DNA of 64,000 nt, taken from CAYWNA01 sp964459305. Lineage in GTDB: Bacteria > Planctomycetota > Planctomycetia > Pirellulales > Pirellulaceae. Of the stretch, positions 44,990 through 53,146 are shown one piece after another. The position numbers and the translations under genes were made by a program. The notes under the pieces were generated by a model. The model had not been told where the DNA came from. It worked only from the letters and a program-made list of their open reading frames with translations, and did no database searches. Position 1 is the first letter of the stretch; every line of letters starts with the position of its first letter. The stretch is taken from positions 54,516 through 118,515 of the forward strand of contig CAYWNA010000010.1 of NCBI GenBank assembly GCA_964459305.1, read 5' to 3'.

Positions 44990-47900
44990 GAAACCACAAA
45001 CGCCAATCCCCATCTACTTGGCCCGCCAGTTGCAGACAATCCGGCGAGCGGGGGACGTTAGTCCCCTGATTCTCGGGCCGAACGAGACGCCCACCAACTG
45101 TCTCCAGATTTCACGGATGGCAAAGTTCTCGAATCACACGGCGGGGATCTGTTCACCACAAAATCAGCGGGCTGACGCCCGCCGCTCGCCGCTGGGTTTT
45201 GCCGTGTTCGGGTTGATCTTTCTGCTGTTGACTCTCACGTGGGCGGCCGATCGTGACATCTACGCCCAAGATCGCGCTGGCGCTGAGAAAGTCGTTCGTG
45301 AAATCTATGTTCCCTACGAGGATCTGAACGTTCTGCTGGAAAGCGAGGTACGCCGAGTTTTTCTGACTCGCGACGAATACGGCGAACTACTGGCGAAGGC
45401 CCGACAGACGAAGCCCGACCAACCACCGCCGCACGGCGCAGTGATCCTTGCGGCGGATTATGAAGCGAGGGTGGAGGAGGGCCGTGCACGACTCAAGGGC
45501 GTGTTGGACGTGGAGGTCTTGGACGAAGGACTGCACGCCTTGCCGCTCGAACTGGCCGGGGTCGGCGTGCGAAGCGCGATGATCGGCGGTACGTCGGCTG
45601 CGATCGGCCTGAATGAGAAAGGTCAGCCGGTCCTGTTTGTCGAAGCCGTGGGACATCACCGACTGGAATTGGAGATGGTGGCTCCCGTCCAGACTTCGGC
45701 CGCCCAACAGACGCTCGACTTCCAGCTGCCCACACCCGCGGCCACGCGAATGCGCGTCGCCGTTCCAGGGAACGTGGATGTAAAGAGCGGGGCCAAGGTG
45801 GCTAGCCGGATCGTGGATGAGGATGCCGGCGATACCCGCTTCGAACTGCTGCTGCCGCGTGGTCACACATCGTTGGTCATGTCGCTGAACAATCGCATGT
45901 TGCGACGCCAGCGTGTGGTGGTAGCTCGCAGCGTGTTGGTCGACGAAATCACGGCGGCCTATGAACGGCTGCATGCCACGATCTCGTTGGATGTGTTGCA
46001 CGGTGCGGCGGACCTTATTCGCTTTGCCATGCCTGACGGGTTTGAGCCAACGGAAGTGCTCGGTCCGCAAGTATCCCGATGGGTCGTGAACGGAGCCGAC
46101 GATGGGCGGGTGCTGGAGGTCATGTTGCGCGAAGCGGCGACAGAAACCGTGGTCTTGAACGTGTCGGCAACCAGGGCACCGGCGCGTTTGGCGGACTGGA
46201 GCATGCCGCAACTGGGGCCGCTGGACGTGGCGGGGCAAGTGGCGGTCGTGGGTTTTGTGGTCGAGGAGCGACTGAAGACGGAATCGCTGTCGCAGAAGGG
46301 CCTAATTCCGGTGGACAACGCTGTCCTGACAGCTGCACTGCCGGATTCCGTGTTCCGCGCCGAACCCGGTGCGCCGCGTGTGCGTCCGGTCGCAGCGTAC
46401 TATGCTCCAGGCGGACAATACACTCTGCAGGCGGCTTTCCGCAGGCCGCCCGAACGGTTGGAAGTTACGACAAACGTGCTTTTGGTGCTGGAAGAAACCG
46501 GGCATTTCGTGCACGGCGGTTTTGCGGTGCTGCCGGAAGTGGAAAAGCTGTTTGCCATCCGCTTTTCCGTTCCGCCGGACTGGCACATGACCGAGGTCAC
46601 CAGCACCGATGGATCCGATCTGCCAATGGAGCGGTACGACGATCCTCAGGGGGAATCGGTGGTCCACGTGCGGCTTCCGCAAGGCGTTCCGCCCGGCGAA
46701 GTGGCGAGCGTTCTGTTTAAGGCCGCCAGGGTTCCAGCAGAATGGCTCGGCGATTGGCCTCAGCAAATGGTCGAATTTCCTCGCTTCGTCGTTCAAGATG
46801 CCGCTCGCGACATTGGTGCCATCGCTGTGCGCGCCGCCGCCGACTTTGCCGCGAGACCGGACGAGTTGGCAGGTGTGATGCCGCTGGACGAGAACGAAAA
46901 GGAAAAGTACGGACTGGGCGGCGTGGAGTCCACCTTGGCTTATCGCTACGACGGCCAGCCCTACAAGGCGACGATGACCGTTACGCGCCAGACGCCCACG
47001 ATCACTGCCAGGGGTTTCTCGTTCTTGGGGATCGCTCCCGGCGGCCTGACCGCGCACTACGAGATCATCTACGACGTTCAGCAGGCCCGGACTCGCCGTT
47101 TGTCGCTGTTGCTGCCCAAAGACACGCCCGCGTCGCTTTCGATCGAGGGATTGGACGGCGTGACGGTCAAGGAATTCACTAGCGAGGACACGGACGACGA
47201 TCGCCGCTGGAACGTGTTGCTGGCCGAACGGGCGCAGGGCGCGGTCCGTCTGGCGGTCCAGTTCCAGCAGCCGTTGGGGGATCGAGATCTCGACGATTAC
47301 GAGCTGCCGCTTGTGCGAGCCGACGGTGTCGCGTACCAGTCGGCTGTGGTGGCTGTGGAGGGGAGCGCGGAACTGGACATCCAAGTCGACACCGACGCTC
47401 GCAGGGTCGACGTCGGCGAGCTCGTGGCAGCTCAATATCGCGTTGGGCGGCGATTGCTGGGTGCATTCGAATTCGTCGGCGCCCCACGGAAAATGACAGT
47501 CGACGTGCATCGACGGTCGGGCTACGGTCTTTCGCCGGCGATTGTCCAGCGGGCGGAACTGGTCACGCTGCTTTCGACCAGTGGTCTGGCTCAGACGGCG
47601 GCTCGCTATCAACTGCGAACGAAAGCGCTGTTCCTGGAAGCCAAATTGCCATCGGCGGCGATTCTGTGGTCGGCCTACTTGGACGGCAAGCCGGTGGCGC
47701 CACAACGCGACGGCGACAGCTTGCTTCTGAGCCTGCCGGCGACCAGCCAAAGCGCGATGCGGGATCTGCAGATCGTGTACGAAACTCCCGCATCGCTCGT
47801 CACGGGGATTCATGGAAACGTCGCAGCCGAAGCGCCGGTGCTGCTGTTGCGTGACGACCGAGACGCAGAACTGCGAGCCGTTCCCACGGCCGACGTGACA

Positions 47901-50900
47901 TGGCAACTGGTGCTGCCTCAGGGCCATCGCGTCGTGGACTCGCACGGGACGGTATTCACGGAACTGCCAAGCCGCGAATCGCCGGTAGGGAACGTGCTGG
48001 GCGCCATGTATGTGTTGATGGGAGGCGTTCATTCTCCCATGCAGGCGGCTCGCGTCTCCGTCCACGATTCAATGCGTGCGGGTCGAGTTACGTGGGATCG
48101 TGCCGCCGACTACGCCGAAGATGGAGGAGCGGAGGAGTATTTCGAACAACTTACAAGCCCCGCCCCGACAACGGCGGTACCCGCGGCGGAACAGCCGCCG
48201 ACCGCGTACGGCTTGGCACTAGACTCATCGGCGATGGACGCGCCCGTGCAGCTGGCACAGCCACAGGCCCAGGCGGCTGCCGAAACGGCCGAGCCTGCCG
48301 ACGAAGCCATGGAACAAGAGGGCGAGATGGCCGGGGAAGAAAGGGGACGCGCCCCGACCAGCGGTCGGCAGGGCAGGGCAGGGCAGCAAGAAGGAAAACC
48401 CAGCAAGTTCTGGGCGTTGGAGGGTGTTCGCAGTCTGCGCATCGATTTGCAGCAAATCGAAGAGCAAGACACGGCAACCTTTCAGAGCCTGGGGGTGCGT
48501 CCGCTGCTCCGTGTCACTTTGGCTAATGAGAATCGGATTGAATCTCTGGCTTGGTCCATCGCATCGCTGATCTTTGTAATCGGCACATTACTGACTTGTC
48601 GCTCGGCCAGAGCGAAAGCGAAGTACGTCATTTTCATGGCAGTGGCCGCTCTGGTATTGGCCACTTTCTGGGTTCATCAGTGGGGCGATACGTTTGATTT
48701 TGCCTTCTACGCGGCTTGCCTGCTGGTGCCTTACTACTTGATTGTCGGTCTGGTGAGATGGATGGCTCGCAAGTGCTGCTCGCGATGCTGCCCTGGGGTA
48801 TGTGCCGGGGCAGGGCAGGCTGCTACCACTGTATTGCTTTTGGCAATCGCCTTGCCGACTGTCTCCACTCCCGCCGCAGCCCAGGCTCCGAAGCCGCCGT
48901 CGTTCGATCCCTCGGGGCTGATCGAGTTGCTCACACCGCCCAAGCCGGTGACGCTGCCCAAGGATGCCGTCATCATTCCCTATGATGCGGGTGGTGGTGC
49001 CGAAGGCGTCCAAAACGCGGAAAAGGTGCTGGTGCCGTACGACAAATACGTCGAATTGTGGAACCGGGCTTTTCCCGATCAGAAGCTCGAAGTGGAACCG
49101 CCTGTGGTCCCGTACTCGCTGGCCGGTGCGACGTATGACGCAACGTTGGCAGGCGATGAGTACTTGCTGCTGACCGGGCACTTGGACGTTGATGTGTACT
49201 CCGACAAGGAAGTGCAAATCCCGTTGAAGTTGGAGGGCGGCGTCCTCGCGTCTGCCACGCTGGACGGCAAACCGGCTCGGCTCCAAATCGTGCAGCCGGC
49301 GAGTGCGCCCGCCCAGCAAGCCGCACAGCCGGCACCGAACGCGCAGGCTCAAGTGACTCAACAACAGGAACAATCGGCCGCCTCGCCGGCGGATTGTTTC
49401 GCTCTGATGTACGTCTCCGGCAAGGGCCGTAAGCGATTAGAAATTGCCGTGCGAATCAAGCTCCAACGTCGCGGCGGCTGGCGGGTGGCCTCGGGCCGCG
49501 TACCGGCCGCTCCGGCGACGGCAATGACGTTGACCGTGCCCGCGGCCGGAACCGAGGTGCGAGTCTCCGGCATCTCCGACCGTGGCGATTACGAAACCGC
49601 CGCCGACAACGAACAGATCGTCACTGCGCTGGGCGCAGACCGCGAGTTCAAGATCGAGTGGAGGCCCAAGGTGGCAGAGGGTCAGGTCGATCGTAGCTTG
49701 ACCGTCGGATCCGAAGCCGTGTTGGACGTTCAAGAAGACGGTCTGCGGTTGATTTGGCGTTTGAACCTGCAGTTTCCACGAAGCCGCCGGGACACGTTTT
49801 CGGTTTCGATCCCTGCCGAGTATCTTGTCGAAAAAATCGTTGGTGACAATGTGCGTGGTTGGCAGGTCGGGCCCGGCGACGATCGACAAGCGGTCGATGT
49901 GACGCTGCTGGACGAAGCCGCAGATCGCGAGACGGTCACACTTCACCTCTCGCGGCGCGGTGCTATTGAACCCGACAGAGCGACGACGTTCGAGGCGCCG
50001 GTGGTCCTGGTCGAGGACGCGGCATTGCATAAGGGACGTTTGACGATCCGGCGCAGTCCGCTGGTGGACTTGCGAATCGAGAACGTGTCGGGGCTGCCGC
50101 GCACGGATGTCTCGACGGAGGCCATCGCCGGCGTCCAGGAAGGTGGCCCGGCCCAAGAGAGCCCCCTCGGCCTGCAGCCCTACCAGGCGTACGAGTTCAG
50201 TTCCACGCCCTTCGACGTCCGCTTGACGACCACACCTATCGCCGCCGAGACCTCGGCCACGGTGCAGACGCTGGTGAGGATCGCTGAACGGGAAACGACG
50301 CTGGAGAGCCAGGTGATGCTGAACGTCCGCCGCCGCCCCGTTTATCGCGTGCGCATGTTTGTGCCGGAGACACTCAAGCTGGAGCAGGTGTCCGCTCCCG
50401 GAGATTTCGACTGGGCCCTCACCGACCCCGAGGGGCGGCGATTGCTCAGCATCTACCTGGGCGCCGGGCAGAAGCAGCCCTTTTCGGTTCAGATCCACGG
50501 TTCGTTGGGGCGCCGCCAAGCTGCGGAGCCCGTGCCGGCCCCAAGGCTGGAGGTGTTGGACGTGACGCGCCAGCAAGGCGACATGGCGGTGCAAATTGAC
50601 CCGGCCTTCGACGTCAAAGCTGTGGGGCTGAACAATTGCGAGACGATTCTGCGCGATCGCGTGTTCGGCTGGCTCCAGGCCGATCAGCGGCCCTTGGTTC
50701 CTCTGGTATTGCGATACGAAACTCCCGACTATGAAGCGACTTTCGAGATCACGCCTCGCCAAGCACAGGTCAGCGGCCACACCGTCACGAATGTGAAAGT
50801 CACCGACGTGGCGATCGAAGAAACGATCATCGTGGATCTGACGATCCGCGAAGCCGGCATCCGCGAAGTGTCCTTCCTGTTGCCCGACTGGATGGCCAAG

Positions 50901-53012
50901 GCTCGTATCAATGCGCCGATGCTGCGACAGAGAACCGTCGAGGACGCGGGCGAGGGCTGGAAACGAATTCGATTGGAGTTACAGGACGAGATTACCGGCC
51001 AGTACCGGGTGCTGGTGGAAAACGATCGCTTGCTGATGGCCGCCGGTGTGGACACGTCTGAGTTGCCCGAAGCGCCTATTCCGGTTGTAGAAACCGGCCG
51101 CGTCGACGGGCGCTACGTGACGCTGGAAAACGCGGGGCGTGACGAGCTTGTTGTGGCCGAACAGATGGGCCTCGAACCGCTTAACCGGCAGCAGTCGCAA
51201 TGGCGGCGGTTGGCGGCGATTCTGGGCGAAGGGATCACGACCGCGTACATCGTCCAGGGCAATGCCGCGTCGCCCAAGCTGTCGTTCAAGACCAAACAAC
51301 GCAAGACCGTCGAGACGGCTGGTGCCCAGATCGGACTGGCCGAGACGTTGCTGATGGTCGACGCCGGCGGCGCTTATCGGGGACGGCAGACCTACCACGT
51401 GAACAACACCACCGAGCAGTTCCTGGAAATCCAATTGCCGGAAAGCTCCCGTCTGTGGACGGCCACCGTGGCGGGCGAACCGGTCAAACCGACCGAGGTC
51501 CCCGGCGGCCAATCGTCCAACCAGGTGCGAATTCCGCTGATCAAAACGGCCGAAGGGGATCTGGACTATCCCGTTGTCCTCAAATACGGCGGCGCTCTCG
51601 AATCGGTGGTGACACTGCGGCAGGTCAGCTTCCCGCTGATCCACACGGTCAACATCCATGTCGAATTGAGCCAAGTCAGGCTGCGACTGCCGGAGACCCA
51701 TCGATGGTACAATTTCGACGGAACCATGCGACAGGTGTACGAGGAAGGGACATTCCAGGCGGACTTCTTCCTCTACAACACCAAGCAAGTCAAACGACTT
51801 CGGCAAGTGCTCAGCGGCGACAACCCTTACGCCAAGCTGCGCAGTAACAGCAACCTGAAACAGATTGGCTTGGCACTACAGAACTATCACGAAACATACA
51901 GGAGCTTCATCGAGTCGAACGACGACTTCAACAAGAACTACTACGCGAACACGATTGCGGTGGAGGAAGCCCAGAAAGAGGCCCAGGAGTTCTTGGCCGA
52001 GGAGGGCAAAGCGGCGGCCGTCGGCAATCGCGATCGCCTGAATTCGTTCTGGATGGAGCAGGACAATGGGCTCGCTCGAAACGTCGTCACAGACCTGAAC
52101 CCAAACTTCCCAGGGGATCCCGCGACGCAGGAAACGAAGCCGCAGGCTGGCGACGTAGCGTTCGGCAAATGGCTTACACGTAACCAACTTGAACGCAAGA
52201 CCAAACAATCGAAGAAGGAAATCGAAGACCGATTCCAGAAGAAAATGCCACAAAAGCCGGTCAATGGCAAGCTAAAAGGACTCGCAGCCGATCAGAAGCT
52301 GTTGCGAGGCATCGTCGCGTCGGACCAGCAGGGCCAGGGGCAAATGCGGCAGAACCAAACGCGAGCCCGTGCACTGCTTGGCAGCCAGCGGGAATTGACC
52401 AGGGAGTATCAACAGCAACTCGAAAAAGACAACCGCCAAAACGGCGAACAGAGACAAACGGTCAGAAGCGCCCGCGGCGTTTCTCGTCGTGGCGGTGAGC
52501 AAGCGGGTGTTCCTGAACAGTCTGCAGAGCGCTACGAAAACCTGTTCGGGGACGTTGCGGATTTGGCTTTCTCTGCGGACGGTCGTCAAATCGCCACACT
52601 GGCAACGGGAACGGTGGAAGTTCTCGGTGTCGAACCCCACCTGGCCAGCCTCGACGTCGATCTGCCTGAGCGAGGGACCGAATTCCTGTTCACAACGGCG
52701 CGCGGCGAAATCAAGATCTCGGCGGTGCCCATCTCCGCGTCAGGGGAATCGCGAGTCGCGCGGCTGCTCGGCATCGCCATCGCCGTGGCGATCCTGGCAC
52801 TCGTATGTTGGCTGTTTCGTCGCATCAAGCGGTGGCTCGTGGGCTCTCGGTTGGTCGCCGCATTGTTGCTCCTGGCTGGCCTATTCAGTCTGCTCTCCGG
52901 CCTATTTCCCATCGCCGCTCTTGCCACCCTGGTCGTCGGCATCGCGCAACTCGTCCGCCTCTCAATCGCCAACCGCCGCCGCAGACGGGGAAGATCGCAG
53001 GCCGCCGCGTAG
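44982..53012 (+). CDS. Giant (2676-residue) envelope protein with two tandem modules
   Basis: It begins inside the previous gene (ATGCGTAAG, 8-bp overlap). Residues ~20-70 are encoded by a palindromic repeat. A membrane anchor or signal (FAVFGLIFLLLTLTWAA) follows, then module A with head IYVPYEDLNVLL (~105) and a body to ~1190. About four hydrophobic segments, an internal signal-peptide-like stretch (TVLLLAIALPTVSTPAAAQA, ~1283-1302), and module B with head AVIIPYD...VLVPYDKYVELW (~1326-1365) come next. After module B lie the DUF1559-like phrase NLKQIGLALQNYHETYRSF (~2291), a Gln/Lys/Arg-rich coiled region, and C-terminal helices with a basic end. I infer two formerly separate secreted proteins fused in frame. 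Function unknown. Confidence 0.88.
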   Translation: MRKKPQTPIPIYLARQLQTIRRAGDVSPLILGPNETPTNCLQISRMAKFSNHTAGICSPQNQRADARRSPLGFAVFGLIFLLLTLTWAADRDIYAQDRAGAEKVVREIYVPYEDLNVLLESEVRRVFLTRDEYGELLAKARQTKPDQPPPHGAVILAADYEARVEEGRARLKGVLDVEVLDEGLHALPLELAGVGVRSAMIGGTSAAIGLNEKGQPVLFVEAVGHHRLELEMVAPVQTSAAQQTLDFQLPTPAATRMRVAVPGNVDVKSGAKVASRIVDEDAGDTRFELLLPRGHTSLVMSLNNRMLRRQRVVVARSVLVDEITAAYERLHATISLDVLHGAADLIRFAMPDGFEPTEVLGPQVSRWVVNGADDGRVLEVMLREAATETVVLNVSATRAPARLADWSMPQLGPLDVAGQVAVVGFVVEERLKTESLSQKGLIPVDNAVLTAALPDSVFRAEPGAPRVRPVAAYYAPGGQYTLQAAFRRPPERLEVTTNVLLVLEETGHFVHGGFAVLPEVEKLFAIRFSVPPDWHMTEVTSTDGSDLPMERYDDPQGESVVHVRLPQGVPPGEVASVLFKAARVPAEWLGDWPQQMVEFPRFVVQDAARDIGAIAVRAAADFAARPDELAGVMPLDENEKEKYGLGGVESTLAYRYDGQPYKATMTVTRQTPTITARGFSFLGIAPGGLTAHYEIIYDVQQARTRRLSLLLPKDTPASLSIEGLDGVTVKEFTSEDTDDDRRWNVLLAERAQGAVRLAVQFQQPLGDRDLDDYELPLVRADGVAYQSAVVAVEGSAELDIQVDTDARRVDVGELVAAQYRVGRRLLGAFEFVGAPRKMTVDVHRRSGYGLSPAIVQRAELVTLLSTSGLAQTAARYQLRTKALFLEAKLPSAAILWSAYLDGKPVAPQRDGDSLLLSLPATSQSAMRDLQIVYETPASLVTGIHGNVAAEAPVLLLRDDRDAELRAVPTADVTWQLVLPQGHRVVDSHGTVFTELPSRESPVGNVLGAMYVLMGGVHSPMQAARVSVHDSMRAGRVTWDRAADYAEDGGAEEYFEQLTSPAPTTAVPAAEQPPTAYGLALDSSAMDAPVQLAQPQAQAAAETAEPADEAMEQEGEMAGEERGRAPTSGRQGRAGQQEGKPSKFWALEGVRSLRIDLQQIEEQDTATFQSLGVRPLLRVTLANENRIESLAWSIASLIFVIGTLLTCRSARAKAKYVIFMAVAALVLATFWVHQWGDTFDFAFYAACLLVPYYLIVGLVRWMARKCCSRCCPGVCAGAGQAATTVLLLAIALPTVSTPAAAQAPKPPSFDPSGLIELLTPPKPVTLPKDAVIIPYDAGGGAEGVQNAEKVLVPYDKYVELWNRAFPDQKLEVEPPVVPYSLAGATYDATLAGDEYLLLTGHLDVDVYSDKEVQIPLKLEGGVLASATLDGKPARLQIVQPASAPAQQAAQPAPNAQAQVTQQQEQSAASPADCFALMYVSGKGRKRLEIAVRIKLQRRGGWRVASGRVPAAPATAMTLTVPAAGTEVRVSGISDRGDYETAADNEQIVTALGADREFKIEWRPKVAEGQVDRSLTVGSEAVLDVQEDGLRLIWRLNLQFPRSRRDTFSVSIPAEYLVEKIVGDNVRGWQVGPGDDRQAVDVTLLDEAADRETVTLHLSRRGAIEPDRATTFEAPVVLVEDAALHKGRLTIRRSPLVDLRIENVSGLPRTDVSTEAIAGVQEGGPAQESPLGLQPYQAYEFSSTPFDVRLTTTPIAAETSATVQTLVRIAERETTLESQVMLNVRRRPVYRVRMFVPETLKLEQVSAPGDFDWALTDPEGRRLLSIYLGAGQKQPFSVQIHGSLGRRQAAEPVPAPRLEVLDVTRQQGDMAVQIDPAFDVKAVGLNNCETILRDRVFGWLQADQRPLVPLVLRYETPDYEATFEITPRQAQVSGHTVTNVKVTDVAIEETIIVDLTIREAGIREVSFLLPDWMAKARINAPMLRQRTVEDAGEGWKRIRLELQDEITGQYRVLVENDRLLMAAGVDTSELPEAPIPVVETGRVDGRYVTLENAGRDELVVAEQMGLEPLNRQQSQWRRLAAILGEGITTAYIVQGNAASPKLSFKTKQRKTVETAGAQIGLAETLLMVDAGGAYRGRQTYHVNNTTEQFLEIQLPESSRLWTATVAGEPVKPTEVPGGQSSNQVRIPLIKTAEGDLDYPVVLKYGGALESVVTLRQVSFPLIHTVNIHVELSQVRLRLPETHRWYNFDGTMRQVYEEGTFQADFFLYNTKQVKRLRQVLSGDNPYAKLRSNSNLKQIGLALQNYHETYRSFIESNDDFNKNYYANTIAVEEAQKEAQEFLAEEGKAAAVGNRDRLNSFWMEQDNGLARNVVTDLNPNFPGDPATQETKPQAGDVAFGKWLTRNQLERKTKQSKKEIEDRFQKKMPQKPVNGKLKGLAADQKLLRGIVASDQQGQGQMRQNQTRARALLGSQRELTREYQQQLEKDNRQNGEQRQTVRSARGVSRRGGEQAGVPEQSAERYENLFGDVADLAFSADGRQIATLATGTVEVLGVEPHLASLDVDLPERGTEFLFTTARGEIKISAVPISASGESRVARLLGIAIAVAILALVCWLFRRIKRWLVGSRLVAALLLLAGLFSLLSGLFPIAALATLVVGIAQLVRLSIANRRRRRGRSQAAA
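45043..45190. repeat. Palindromic element inside the 5' coding region of the giant gene
   Basis: The end GGCGAGCGGGGGACGTTAGT is answered by ...CTGACGCCCGCCGCTCGCC; the outer 9 bp are exact reverse complements. Frame remains open through all 148 bp, so it supplies about 50 residues of the N-terminus unless an internal start, such as the ATG within it, is used. Confidence 0.75.
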
Positions 53013-53026
53013 ATGAGTAGAGAAAT

Positions 53027-53106
53027 CGTTTAACCGCAAGCCGGAGGCGTGCGCGATTGTGCCTGGCCAGCGGATTACGCGCACGCCTCCGGCTTGCGGC
53101 TAAACG
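53027..53106. repeat. Palindromic element, CGTTTAACCGCAAGCCGGAG family, copy 1
   Basis: Arms of about 29 bases (CGTTTAACCGCAAGCC...GCGCG and CGCGC...GGCTTGCGGCTAAACG) around a ~22-base centre, 14 bp after the giant gene's stop and before the convergent aas end. Copy 2 is at 59994-60071. Confidence 0.88.
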
Positions 53107-53146
53107 AAGAAAGTGCGCTAGGCATCGTGGGTCCGCCGCCGCACTC

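Noticed and set aside
46302..48065. 587-codon minus-strand open frame inside the giant envelope gene
   Set aside because: Antisense shadow of the 2676-residue gene with no independent evidence.
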